A DNA stretch of 64,000 nucleotides from Gp13-AA77 sp035946735 (GTDB taxonomy: Bacteria; Acidobacteriota; Terriglobia; UBA7540): NCBI GenBank assembly GCA_035946735.1, contig DASYYZ010000098.1, positions 1-64,000 on the forward strand, given 5' to 3'. Below, one piece after another: positions 34,449 through 43,777 of this stretch; position 1 is the stretch's first letter, and each line of letters starts with the position of its first letter. A program made the position numbers and the translations under genes. Under the pieces are notes generated by a model. It saw only the letters and a program-made list of their open reading frames with translations, had not been told where the DNA came from and did not search any database.

Positions 34449-35408
34449 ATGGGGAAGTACAGGACCGCTATCTTTATGGTAATGCTTGTGTTTGCATCGT
34501 CCGCCACGGCATGGACGGGCCAGGCGCAAGGCCAGAGTCAACAGCCGGCCCAAGGGTCTCAGCCCTCAGCCTCCCCGAGCGGTCAGGCCTCCCAGAGCAG
34601 CCAGCAAACGCAAGGCGGTCAGGCGACCCAGAACGGTCAGCCTGCTCCGAGCGGCCAGGGCCAGGCTGCCCCGGCGGGCCCCACGATTACGCCCGAGGAG
34701 AACAAGGCTTACAGCGCGATCAAGAACGAGTTGGATCCGGCGCGCCAGTTGCAGTTGGTGGATGACTTCGCCAAGAAATATCCGAACCAGCCCCTGGTCC
34801 TCAGTGAGGTCTACTTCTACGGCGCTTACGCCGCCCAGCAGCAAAATAGCGTCGCCAAGGCGGTGGACTATGGGTACAAGAGCCTGGAGGCCAATCCCAC
34901 CAACCTGCGAAGTCTGCTGATGATGTCCGGTCTCCTCCCTCAACCCCAGGTGATGCAGGGTAGCGACTCCGAAAAGGAGAAAAAGCTGACCGACGCCGAA
35001 GCGGACGCTAATAAAGCGCTCCAGGAAATCCCTGACCTGAAGCAGCCCAACATGACACCGGATCAGATCACGAAAGCCAAAGCCAGCCTGGCGAGCCAGG
35101 CGCACGCCTCGCTCGGCATGGTCCATTTGCAGCGCGCCATGATGGGGCTTACAGGGGCGGACCCTCAGGAGCTGGGCAAGTCCGAGCAGGAGTACAAGGC
35201 CTCCGTCACCGGAACGGACAAACCTAATGCCGAAGATTACTTCCGGCTTGGTGAAGTCTACGAAATGGAGAATAAGGCCGACGACGCTATCGACGCCTTC
35301 ACTCAGTGTTCAAAGCTCAGCCAGGGCCCGCTTCAAACGATGGCCGGGCAGCAAATCGATAAGCTGAAGAAGGCCAAGGCTCAGAGCCCGCCACCTGCGA
35401 AGCCCTAA
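34449..35408 (+). CDS. Secreted TPR protein with a Gln/Ser-rich linker
   Basis: 319 residues from ATG 34449, preceded by GGAGG (the frame is open from 34413). A signal peptide (AIFMVMLVFASSATAWTG) is followed by ~55 residues of low-complexity Gln/Ser/Gly/Pro. A TPR-type helical domain then covers the rest (EENKAYSAIKNELDPARQLQ, YFYGAYAAQQQNSVAKAVDYG, AEDYFRLGEVYEMENKADDAIDAF). Such proteins are abundant in Acidobacteriota and probably scaffold envelope assemblies. No enzyme motif is present. It precedes rnc by 88 bp but has its own promoter. Confidence 0.8.
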   Translation: MGKYRTAIFMVMLVFASSATAWTGQAQGQSQQPAQGSQPSASPSGQASQSSQQTQGGQATQNGQPAPSGQGQAAPAGPTITPEENKAYSAIKNELDPARQLQLVDDFAKKYPNQPLVLSEVYFYGAYAAQQQNSVAKAVDYGYKSLEANPTNLRSLLMMSGLLPQPQVMQGSDSEKEKKLTDAEADANKALQEIPDLKQPNMTPDQITKAKASLASQAHASLGMVHLQRAMMGLTGADPQELGKSEQEYKASVTGTDKPNAEDYFRLGEVYEMENKADDAIDAFTQCSKLSQGPLQTMAGQQIDKLKKAKAQSPPPAKP

Positions 35409-35496
35409 GCAGCTGCGCGAAACTCGGGAACTCGTCTGGCATCGCTTCCAATCAGGTCCGCTTCCGGGGCCCGGTTCGCCAGGACATCTCGTCCGC

Positions 35497-36204
35497 ATGG
35501 CCAAGGCATCTCCTGACATCCTGCAAGAGCAGATTGGATACCACTTCCGGAATCCTCAGTTGCTCCTCGATGCCCTGACGCACTCTTCCTACGCTCGGGA
35601 AGTGTCCAGCGCGTTGCGGGACAATGAGCAACTGGAATTCCTCGGTGACGCGGTGCTCAACTTCCTGGTTAGCGTGAGACTGGCGGATGCTTTTCCCCAC
35701 TTCCCGGAAGGCAAACTCTCGCGCGGGCGGGCGCGGCTGGTGGCTGCCGAACACTTGGGCCGGGTGGCCCTCCGGCTGGAACTCGGAAACTACTTGCGTT
35801 TGGGCCGAGGCGAGGAAAAGACCGGCGGAAGGGCGAAACTAAGCCTGATGGTGAATGCACTGGAGGCGTTGGTGGCGGCAGTCTATCGTGATGGCGGCCT
35901 GCGGGCGGCGCAGCGCCTTATTCAACGCTTTATCCTCCCCGGTGATCTCGAGGCTGTGGCGCCGGATCTATTCACGATTGATTACAAGTCGGCCTTGCAG
36001 GAGCATCTCCAGGCGGAACGCCTGGGGCCCGCTTCATACCGTGTGCTGAGCGAGGCGGGACCGGAGCACCGCAAGATCTTCATGGTGGAGGCTCGGGCCG
36101 GCGGCCACGGCGCGGCGCGAGGCAGTGGAAACAGCAAGAAGACGGCGGAACAGCAGGCTGCCCGAACGTTGCTGGACCACCTGCGGAAAGGTCGCAATGC
36201 CTGA
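35497..36204 (+). CDS. rnc: Ribonuclease III
   Basis: 235 residues. The signature NEQLEFLGDAVL contains Glu47 and Asp51 of the metal site. The second pair is Asn120 and Glu123 in LSLMVNALEALVAA, where Escherichia coli has Asp114 and Glu117, so one metal ligand is substituted. A double-stranded RNA-binding domain follows (YKSALQEHLQAERLGPASY, GSGNSKKTAEQQAA). The enzyme processes rRNA and other double-stranded RNA. Its last 8 bases overlap lepB, an operon order known in other bacteria. I am confident of the family; activity with Asn at that site needs testing. Confidence 0.92.
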   Translation: MAKASPDILQEQIGYHFRNPQLLLDALTHSSYAREVSSALRDNEQLEFLGDAVLNFLVSVRLADAFPHFPEGKLSRGRARLVAAEHLGRVALRLELGNYLRLGRGEEKTGGRAKLSLMVNALEALVAAVYRDGGLRAAQRLIQRFILPGDLEAVAPDLFTIDYKSALQEHLQAERLGPASYRVLSEAGPEHRKIFMVEARAGGHGAARGSGNSKKTAEQQAARTLLDHLRKGRNA

Positions 36205-36961
36205 AGCGATCGGGAAGTCCAGTCTGCGAGACAGTTTCGAGTCGCTGGTAGTCACGGTGATTCTGGCGGTCTTTGGGACTACCTTCGTCATTCAAGCCTT
36301 CAAGATTCCGAGCGGATCGATGGAAGACACGCTGCTGATCGGCGACCATCTGCTGGTGAACAAGTTTGCCTTCGCCTGGCAGTTTGGAGCCTTGCGCCAT
36401 CCTCTGCCCTATCGTGAGCCGGAACGAGGCGAAGTGCTCGTATTCAAGTTCCCGGGATCGGGTGTGGAGGCTCAGGAGCCTGGCGAGCACTTCGTCAAGC
36501 GGGTGATCGGCCTCCCGGGCGACCACATCCGAGTTGTGCACCGGCAAGTCTTTCGCAACGGACAGCCGTTGAATGAACCTTACGTTCACCACGATTATCC
36601 CGGCCAGGTCATGCAGGGTGACGATTTTCCTCCCCAGTCAGCCGAGTACCTGCGCGGCGCCACCGCTGAGTGGGTCTCGTCCATGGAGAATTATGTCCAA
36701 GGCGGCGAACTCGTGGTTCCCCCCGGGCACTACTTCGTCATGGGGGACAATCGAGAGCACAGCTGGGACAGCCGTTTCTGGGGATTCGTGCCGCGCGAAC
36801 TCGTCTCCGGCCGGCCCTTGCTTATCTACTGGTCCTTTGAGACGCCGGAGCAAGAGTACCTGCAGACGTCGCTCGGCGACCGCATCTCGCAGACCGCCGA
36901 TCTGCTCCTGCACTTCTTCACCAGGACGCGCTGGCGACGGACCTTCCGCATTGTGCGCTGA
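36197..36961 (+). CDS. lepB: Signal peptidase I
   Basis: 254 residues from ATG 36197 inside the end of rnc. The N-terminal membrane anchor is SLVVTVILAVFGTTFVIQAF. The catalytic Ser41 is in FKIPSGSMEDTLLIGD and the general-base Lys101 in HFVKRVIGLPGD. VPPGHYFVMGDNREHSWDSRFWG is the box E region. It removes signal peptides of exported proteins at the outer face of the inner membrane. It overlaps the asmA-like gene by one base (TGATG). Confidence 0.95.
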   Translation: MPEAIGKSSLRDSFESLVVTVILAVFGTTFVIQAFKIPSGSMEDTLLIGDHLLVNKFAFAWQFGALRHPLPYREPERGEVLVFKFPGSGVEAQEPGEHFVKRVIGLPGDHIRVVHRQVFRNGQPLNEPYVHHDYPGQVMQGDDFPPQSAEYLRGATAEWVSSMENYVQGGELVVPPGHYFVMGDNREHSWDSRFWGFVPRELVSGRPLLIYWSFETPEQEYLQTSLGDRISQTADLLLHFFTRTRWRRTFRIVR

Positions 36962-39585
36962 TGAAGAATCGTCGATACCTCCGCTTCGCAATTCTGGCGT
37001 TGACCGCGCTCGTTGCGGCCTGGCTGTTGCCTTCCCTCATCAATGCCGAGCGTTATCGCCGGCGGCTGCAGGCGAACCTTCAGCAGGCGCTGGGACGTCA
37101 GGTTCGCTTCGGCGCCATTTACTTCCGGTTGATCCCGCGGCCCGGCTTCTCGATTAACAACGCCACCGTCCTCGAAGATGCCGCCTTTGGCTCCGAGGCC
37201 TTCGCCAGAATTGACCACATCGATTGCGATCTCGCAGCTCGCAGCATCCTGAAGGCCCAGATTGCTGTGTCGCGCTTGCACTTGCAAGGAGCGGACATCA
37301 ATCTGGTGCGGAACGCTTCCGGGCGATGGAACGTGGAACGTATGGCAACCGGCGCGCCTCCTACGGCGCCCAGCAGCGGGACAACTTCGGACCTCGCGAT
37401 CGACGTCGATGACGGTCGTCTGAATTTCAAGCTCGGCAGGGACAAGAAGCCCTTTGCGGTCAGCGGCCTGAACGGGCGCCTGCATCTCGATCGCAAGCGT
37501 GGCGAGTTGGACTTCGATCTGACGGGCGCCCCGATGCGCACCGATTTGGACCTTCCCACGCCGGGCCCCATTCAAGTTCAGGGAAGCTGGCTGTCCGGCG
37601 GCTCGCAAGAGGGCTCGCTCAACGCAACCCTGCGGACGCGCGGCGCGCTGGTGTACGACTGGATTCCCATCGTGCTCAGCCGCAACCCCGGTATCTACGG
37701 GTTGATGGACGTCGAAGCGCACCTGACGGGTTCGCTCGCAGTGTTGGATGTAGACGCTCAGGCGCGGCTCAGCCAGCTTCGACGCTGGGAATCGCTCCCG
37801 CCTTCCGGCGATCTTCCCGTGAGCCTGTTCTTGCAAGGCCGGCTCTATCGAACGGCAGGCGAGGCGGACATCGGCGACCTGAAGGCCGATTTTGGCGCGT
37901 CACATTTGAATCTACGCGGCAAGCTGGGTAGCCTCGGGCAGGAGCCTGTGCTCGATCTGCTCGCCGCCGCCGCCAATTCCCGCCTCGAGGACTTCGTCGA
38001 CTTTGGAACGCGTTTCAAAGGCTCTCTCGGTTCCGCCTCCCGGCGCCTGGGCTTGAGCGGAAATGTAGACGGCGTGGTGGCGATTACCGGATCCTGGTCC
38101 GATCCGCTCTTTTCCGGAGCACTCAGTACCAGCAAAGCACGCCTGGTGGTGGGCAATGCCAGTCTGCCGATGTCTGACGCGTTGCTGCAGTTCGAGGGCC
38201 GGCAGATCAGCCTCTTGCCGGTGAAGGTCGCGGCGAGTGCGCGAGTTACCCTGGTGGCGGATGGCGTTTGGCGCCTTCGCGATTCAGGTCCGCCTCAGCG
38301 GACAACTCGGAGCGGAGCCGCGGCTGCTGGTGAGCATGCGCCTGAACCGGGGTATCGTCTGACCCTTTCGGCTCATTCCGCGCCGGGTCACGAGTTGGTG
38401 GGCCTCGCGAGTAGTATGGGCGTCAGGGTGGCCCGCGATCTTGACCTTCAAGGGCCGGTTACCGCAACGGTCTCTCTAAGAGCGCCGGCCGGTTTCGAGA
38501 GCAGGCCTGCCCTTTCCGGACTCGCGGAGCTTCGCGACGACACTCTCTTGATCCCGGGCCTGGTGCAGCCGCTTTCGATTCAGGACGCCCGCGTCAGCCT
38601 CGAAGGCGACCGGCTTCTCATCAATCCCATCACCGCGAGCTTCGGAGGAAGCGTCATCACGGCTCGCATCGGGCATTCCGGACCCCGGTCTGAACCCTGG
38701 ACCTTCGAGGCGCACGCAACCGAGCTCGATTTGGCCGAGGCTCTGTCGTGGTTCGAAGCTATCGGACACCGCGCTCCGGTTCCATGGTTCGAGCGCATTC
38801 CCGGCCTGGACACTCGCGCTGAGCGGCGCGCCGCCGGAACCGGCCTTTTCAATGCGCTGAACGCGCGCGGCGAATTCAGCACGCCGGCCTTGAATTACCG
38901 GGGAATCAGCCTTCGGAATTTCAGTGGCCGCGCCGAGCTCTCGAAGCGCGACCTCCGGGTGACGGCGGCCAATTTCCGCATCTCCTCGGGAAAGGGTCAA
39001 GCCTCCGCCGCCTTCGATCTCAGCGGCGCGGTCCCGCACCTCGCCGCCGGATTCGATCTTCAAGGATTGCGCCTCGAAAACTGGACCGCCCGCCTGCCGC
39101 CTCAACTTGGGGATCTGCGCGGTTCCGCAAGCTTCAGCGGGCGCTTCTCGAGCGAAGGGAGCTCGCGCGCCCAGTTGGAGTCGAATCTGGAAGGGCGGGC
39201 GCAACTGCGTTTGTCAAATCTGGATTTCGGTCATTTCGATCTTGTGCGTGGCGCCGCTCAGATGGCAGCCTGGGGGGATCTCGCTCCGAGCCGCGGTCCG
39301 TTCACGCTGCGTTCGGCCGATCTTATCCTGGCCATCCGGGACCGTCGCGCCGAACTGGAACCCGCGAAGTTCGAATTCGGCGGTGCCGTGTTCGAGCTGA
39401 CCGGAGGCTGCGATTTCGACGGCGCCGCCCAGTTTGAATCCAGCGCCGACCTGAGCCGCGTTAACCGCCATTGGCTGGCAGATCCAGAATCCGACACCCT
39501 CCGCAACGGCCGGTTCCTTCTGAGCGGCAGCCTGAACGCGCTTCGGGCTACCATCGAAGATCCAGCGTCGCAAGCTCGAAGATAG
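36961..39585 (+). CDS. AsmA-family membrane-anchored protein
   Basis: 874 residues starting in the last base of lepB. An N-terminal transmembrane helix (RFAILALTALVAAWLLPSLI) is followed by the AsmA opening (QQALGRQVRFGAIYFRLIPRPGF, SINNATVLEDAAFG). A long beta-rich periplasmic body has alternating hydrophobic strands and AsmA-type repeats (RGSASFSGRFSSEG, LRLSNLDFGHFDLV). AsmA-like proteins are bridge-like phospholipid-transport candidates between inner and outer membranes. Co-translation with lepB suggests envelope biogenesis. The C-terminus (DPASQARR) is a little abrupt. Confidence 0.8.
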   Translation: MKNRRYLRFAILALTALVAAWLLPSLINAERYRRRLQANLQQALGRQVRFGAIYFRLIPRPGFSINNATVLEDAAFGSEAFARIDHIDCDLAARSILKAQIAVSRLHLQGADINLVRNASGRWNVERMATGAPPTAPSSGTTSDLAIDVDDGRLNFKLGRDKKPFAVSGLNGRLHLDRKRGELDFDLTGAPMRTDLDLPTPGPIQVQGSWLSGGSQEGSLNATLRTRGALVYDWIPIVLSRNPGIYGLMDVEAHLTGSLAVLDVDAQARLSQLRRWESLPPSGDLPVSLFLQGRLYRTAGEADIGDLKADFGASHLNLRGKLGSLGQEPVLDLLAAAANSRLEDFVDFGTRFKGSLGSASRRLGLSGNVDGVVAITGSWSDPLFSGALSTSKARLVVGNASLPMSDALLQFEGRQISLLPVKVAASARVTLVADGVWRLRDSGPPQRTTRSGAAAAGEHAPEPGYRLTLSAHSAPGHELVGLASSMGVRVARDLDLQGPVTATVSLRAPAGFESRPALSGLAELRDDTLLIPGLVQPLSIQDARVSLEGDRLLINPITASFGGSVITARIGHSGPRSEPWTFEAHATELDLAEALSWFEAIGHRAPVPWFERIPGLDTRAERRAAGTGLFNALNARGEFSTPALNYRGISLRNFSGRAELSKRDLRVTAANFRISSGKGQASAAFDLSGAVPHLAAGFDLQGLRLENWTARLPPQLGDLRGSASFSGRFSSEGSSRAQLESNLEGRAQLRLSNLDFGHFDLVRGAAQMAAWGDLAPSRGPFTLRSADLILAIRDRRAELEPAKFEFGGAVFELTGGCDFDGAAQFESSADLSRVNRHWLADPESDTLRNGRFLLSGSLNALRATIEDPASQARR

Positions 39586-39593
39586 CCGATGGC

Positions 39594-40364
39594 TCAGATG
39601 ACGAACCCGCCGCTCACATTGACCGATTGGCCCGTGACGAACCGCGAGGCTTCGGAGCACAAGAACCACACGGCGTCCGCGATCTCTTCGGCGTTTCCCA
39701 GCTTTCCTAGTGGATGGCGGCTCAGCAGGCGTTGGCGCGTCTCCGCGCTAGCGAGGTGCTCTGCGGTCAAATCCGTTTCCACGATACCCGGTGCCACGGC
39801 GTTCACCCGAATCCGGCGCGGCGCCAGTTCCAAGGCCCAGTTTCGTGTAAAGGCATCCACCGCGGCTTTGCTGGCGCGATAGAGACTTCGTCCTTCAGGA
39901 GAAGCCGTGCGTCCTGCGACCGACGAGATGTTGACGACACGCGCTCCCTCACGAAGCAACGGCAGCACTGCCTGCGTGAGCCAGAATACTCCCAGCACGT
40001 TCGTCCTCAGCACTTCATTGGCGGTTTCGAGCTTCGTACTTCCAAGCGGCGTCAGGCGCCACACGCCGGCATTGTTGACGAGCATGTCGAGTTCTGTACC
40101 TTGCAGCTCCGAGGCCATGCGCTCGATCTCGCTCATGGAACCGAGGTCCGACTGGACGATCCGGACGGCGCCCGTCGCGCGAGCGGCCTCTTCGGCTGCG
40201 GGGCGATTCTGGTGATAGTGGACGATGACTCCGGCTCCCGCACCAGCCAGCCGCGCGGCGATCGCTCTCCCAATCCCGCGCGAGCTTCCCGTGATCAGTG
40301 CGATTTGGCCTTGCAGATTGTGAATCTCAGGCGTGAGGGTGGCAGGGAGAAGGTCATCATTCAT
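39594..40364 (-). CDS. Short-chain dehydrogenase/reductase (FabG-like)
   Basis: 256 residues from ATG 40364 (the frame is open to 40418 over the VPS10 stop). NAD(P) binding is ITGSSRGIGRAIAARLAG. The active-site Ser is in NISSVAGR and Tyr/Lys in YRASKAAVDAF. LVNNAGVWRL and the C-terminal VTGQSVNVSGGFVI complete the classical SDR pattern. The probable reaction is NADPH-dependent reduction of a 3-oxoacyl or similar ketone. It follows the VPS10 gene by 23 bp on the same strand, so the two are probably co-transcribed. Confidence 0.85.
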   Translation of the reverse strand: MNDDLLPATLTPEIHNLQGQIALITGSSRGIGRAIAARLAGAGAGVIVHYHQNRPAAEEAARATGAVRIVQSDLGSMSEIERMASELQGTELDMLVNNAGVWRLTPLGSTKLETANEVLRTNVLGVFWLTQAVLPLLREGARVVNISSVAGRTASPEGRSLYRASKAAVDAFTRNWALELAPRRIRVNAVAPGIVETDLTAEHLASAETRQRLLSRHPLGKLGNAEEIADAVWFLCSEASRFVTGQSVNVSGGFVI

Positions 40365-40387
40365 AGTCGTATTGATCTCGTCACTTG

Positions 40388-43300
40388 TCACTTGTCGCTT
40401 TTCACTCCGCTCCCGCACCCTGTCGATTCCCGGACATTGCCCGCCGGCAACGCTGCCATTTTGAGCTGCTCAAGCATCGCGTTGAACGCAACCACATCCT
40501 TGGTGCTCAGGTCGCGCCAGGCGGCGAGGTCCGCGTCCAAAGCCTTGCACGATTCCTCCGCCGCCGCATGAGCTGTGTCGGACGGACGCACATCCGCGCT
40601 CTCCAAAGCCGTCGCGAGCCGCGCCAGATCGCGATTCACCGGACCGAGGCCCGGCGCCTGGCGCGTTCCCTCCGCGACAGCATCGATCTTTTTCTCCAGG
40701 GCCTTCGCAGCATCGTTTGCGTCCTTCGCCTTCGTGTCGCTCCCCAGTGCCTTCTCGCGTTCAGTGAGTGCGGAGCGCAGAGCCGCGACCTCGTGAAAGG
40801 CGTCGAACGTGGCCTTCAAACCGCTGCTGATCCTCATCTCCTGCAGGAGTTGGTCCGCAAGGTCGGCGGACGAAGCTGGCACGCGCGGGTCCGGCTTCAC
40901 CACCAGCGTCCGGCGGTAAGCCTGGCCTCCGGCTTGGAGTTCGGCTAGGTAGTTTCCCGGCACGACGAGAGGTCCCTGAGGAAAGCGGCGCGGCGTCTCG
41001 CCGGGGATGGCGTGGTCCGCCAGCGTAAACTCGGTGTACTCGATCAGGTTGCCGTAGTAGCTGTAGGGCAACGCAGGCGGGGAGGGATATCGAAGATCCC
41101 AGGCGAATCGATTCACGCCTGCCTTTTTCGGCAGCGCCTCCGGAGGAGCCAGCCAGTAACCCGGGACGTTCGGCGGAGGAAGCCTGGCGTCTTCGGTCGC
41201 GGGCGTGCTGGAAAAGCGCCGCACTACGTTGCCCTGTTCGTCGGAGATGGTGAGCGTGATGTCTCCGGCGGGAACCTGCTTCAGGTAGTAATTCAAAATG
41301 GCGCCATCGGGCGGATTCTTCGCTGCCGGAGTCTCGATCGGCAGCGGCGTATCCTGATTATTGTCCCAACGCACGCGCAGTGCCGTCTCCGGCTGAAACA
41401 GGTAAGCGTCGGATGACGCGACTCGCGCGTCGGCCTGACGCAGAGGTGAGAGGTCGTCCAGAATCCACAGGGCGCGGCCATAGGTGGAGATGGCCAGGTC
41501 GTCTGCGTGCACGGCAATATCGGTCACCGTGGCCGTGGGCAGGTTCAGTTGCAGTGACTGCCAGCGATCCCCATCGTCGAAGGAGACGAACACGCCAGAG
41601 GTAGTGCCGGCGTAGAGGAGCCCCTTGCGCATCGGATCTTCGCGCACCACCCGCACGGATTCATCGGGCGGCAGGCCCGTGACGATCTTCTGCCAGCTCT
41701 GGCCGAAGTCATAAGTGCGAACGACGTAGGGTTTCGGCTCGCTGAAGGCCCTGGGGCCTGGGCCCGCAGCCACGTATGCGGTGCCGGGATCATGATGGGA
41801 GGCGTCAATGATGGTGATGTTCCCGGCCTCGAGTGCCCCACTCGGTGAAACATTCTTCCACTTAGCACCGCCATCGCGTGTAAGTTGCACTAGGCCATTC
41901 GCCGTCCCGGCCCAGATTTCGCCGCTGGCGGCGGCCGAAGGCGATAGGGTAGTGACCGCGGCGAACCGGGAGGGAAAGCCCGCGCCGGGCTCGGCAGGCT
42001 TGGCGTCGGCGGGTTTTGGCTTTTCGGTGAGATCGGGACTGATCTCTTGCCAGCTCACGCCGCCGTCACTGGTCTTGAGCACAAATTGCGTGCCGAGATA
42101 GAGCGTCCGCGGGTCCTGCGGCGAAAAGGCCAGCGGCGCCATGTTCGCAGTGCGATACTTGCTGCCGCGCACGAACATGGTTCCGAACTGCCCGGTCTTC
42201 CTGTCAAATCTCAGAATGCTGCCGTACCAGCCTTCGCTGTAAACAATGTTGGCGTCGGTGGGATCGGCCGCAATGTAAGCCGCCTCGAACCCGGCGACGG
42301 AATACCAGTCGCGATCGCTGATCTCGCCATAGTCGCTGCGGCTTGCCACCGCGGCGGTGCCGCTATCCTGCTGGGCCGCGTACACATGGTACGGAAAGCC
42401 GTTGTCCGTTGAGACGTGATAGAACTGCCCGGTGGGCTGGTTGTACCAGGAACCCCAGGTCCGGCCGGCGTCAAGGCTGACGATCGCTCCCTGGTCCACG
42501 CCCAGGATCATGCGCGCGGAATTGTTGGGATCAATCCACAATACGTGAAAATCGTCGCCGCTGGGCGCGCCCACGTAGGCCTCGAAAGTGCGGCCGCCGT
42601 CGGTGGAGCGATAGAGCGCGGTCTGCGCCACGTAAAGCAGGTCGGGATTTTCCGGGTCTACAAAGATGCGGCTGAAATATCCGTTACCAATTACGCGCGG
42701 ATCCGTGGTGGAACGCTCCCAGGTAGCGCCGGCATCATCGGACCGGTAAAACCCCTGGTTCATGATGGTATAGAGCCTGCGGCCCTTGTTGCCGGGCGCC
42801 ACCACAATGCCGATCCGGCCCATTCGATCCTTGGGCAGGCCCTCACCGCCGATCGGCTTCCAAGTGGAACCTTCGTCCGTGGACTTGAAGAGGCCTGAGA
42901 AAGGCGGATTCGGCTTTTCGCCCTTCTTCGGCGGCGCAAAGGCGCGGGTCTGGAACGCGGCATAAAGCACGCGGCGGTTGCCCGGATCGGCGCACATGTC
43001 CGCCACGCCGCTGGTGTCGTCCTTGTAGAGTGCCTTCGTCCACGTCTGGCCCCCGTCTTTGGTTTTGAACACCCCGCGCTCCGGCCCTGGCCTCAAGTCG
43101 CCGCCGGCTCCGACGATTACGGTCTTGGGGTCGCGGGGATCGACGACGATGGCCTGAATGTAACGCGTCTCGCGCAAGCCCACGTTCGTCCAGGAGGCGC
43201 CGCCGTCGGTCGACTTGTAGAGTCCGTTGCCGGGTGTCTGTTCTCCGGTTCCCACGTAGATGATGTTGGGATCGGATGGCGCAACCGTCACCGCACCGAT

Positions 43301-43606
43301 GGAGGCCACATGCTCCGCATCGAAAATAGGCTTCCAGACGTCGCCGCCGTCCGTGGTCTTCCAGACGCCCCCGCCCGGCGTACCCATGTAATAAATCGCG
43401 GGATCGCCCGGCACGCCGGCCACCGCGGTCACGCGCCCGGCGCGAAACGGCCCGATCAAACGCCACTGCAGATTGGAGAACAGACTAGCGTCCACCTCCT
43501 GGCCGCAAGCCCGAGGCGCAAACCAACCGGGCACTATCAGGACCGCGAGCAGCATCGGGCAGAGCAGGCCTTTTGTCACAGCGAATGTCCTTTCCGGATC
43601 AATCAT
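40388..43606 (-). CDS. Secreted VPS10/BNR-repeat glycosidase-like protein
   Basis: 1072 residues from ATG 43606 (the longer frame to 43717 adds no homologous sequence). A signal peptide (LLCPMLLAVLIVPGWFA) is followed by WRLIGPFRAGRVTAVAGVP and then many BNR/Asp-box repeats (GVWKTTDGGDVW, GLYKSTDGGASW, GVFKTKDGGQTW), giving a sortilin-like ten-bladed propeller over residues ~40-700. The C-terminal ~350 residues (LNYYLKQVPAGDITLTISD, RFAWDLRYPSPPALPY) are the domain that normally follows in this family. No glycosidase catalytic residues can be assigned, so binding or peptidase accessory function is possible. Acidobacteriota encode many of these. Confidence 0.85.
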   Translation of the reverse strand: MIDPERTFAVTKGLLCPMLLAVLIVPGWFAPRACGQEVDASLFSNLQWRLIGPFRAGRVTAVAGVPGDPAIYYMGTPGGGVWKTTDGGDVWKPIFDAEHVASIGAVTVAPSDPNIIYVGTGEQTPGNGLYKSTDGGASWTNVGLRETRYIQAIVVDPRDPKTVIVGAGGDLRPGPERGVFKTKDGGQTWTKALYKDDTSGVADMCADPGNRRVLYAAFQTRAFAPPKKGEKPNPPFSGLFKSTDEGSTWKPIGGEGLPKDRMGRIGIVVAPGNKGRRLYTIMNQGFYRSDDAGATWERSTTDPRVIGNGYFSRIFVDPENPDLLYVAQTALYRSTDGGRTFEAYVGAPSGDDFHVLWIDPNNSARMILGVDQGAIVSLDAGRTWGSWYNQPTGQFYHVSTDNGFPYHVYAAQQDSGTAAVASRSDYGEISDRDWYSVAGFEAAYIAADPTDANIVYSEGWYGSILRFDRKTGQFGTMFVRGSKYRTANMAPLAFSPQDPRTLYLGTQFVLKTSDGGVSWQEISPDLTEKPKPADAKPAEPGAGFPSRFAAVTTLSPSAAASGEIWAGTANGLVQLTRDGGAKWKNVSPSGALEAGNITIIDASHHDPGTAYVAAGPGPRAFSEPKPYVVRTYDFGQSWQKIVTGLPPDESVRVVREDPMRKGLLYAGTTSGVFVSFDDGDRWQSLQLNLPTATVTDIAVHADDLAISTYGRALWILDDLSPLRQADARVASSDAYLFQPETALRVRWDNNQDTPLPIETPAAKNPPDGAILNYYLKQVPAGDITLTISDEQGNVVRRFSSTPATEDARLPPPNVPGYWLAPPEALPKKAGVNRFAWDLRYPSPPALPYSYYGNLIEYTEFTLADHAIPGETPRRFPQGPLVVPGNYLAELQAGGQAYRRTLVVKPDPRVPASSADLADQLLQEMRISSGLKATFDAFHEVAALRSALTEREKALGSDTKAKDANDAAKALEKKIDAVAEGTRQAPGLGPVNRDLARLATALESADVRPSDTAHAAAEESCKALDADLAAWRDLSTKDVVAFNAMLEQLKMAALPAGNVRESTGCGSGVKSDK

Positions 43607-43777
43607 CAGCGAAGCGCAACTCGATTTAGCCGGCCTCTTGGCGAACGAACCGTCAATGTACGAATAACGCTGACGGAGTGACAAGTGGCCACCCGGGACC
43701 AGCGATGAGCAAGCCATCCAAGGGCCCTACCTGCAGAGTTACGAGACGTTTGCTTGTGGATCTTCCGTCCGCCGCTC

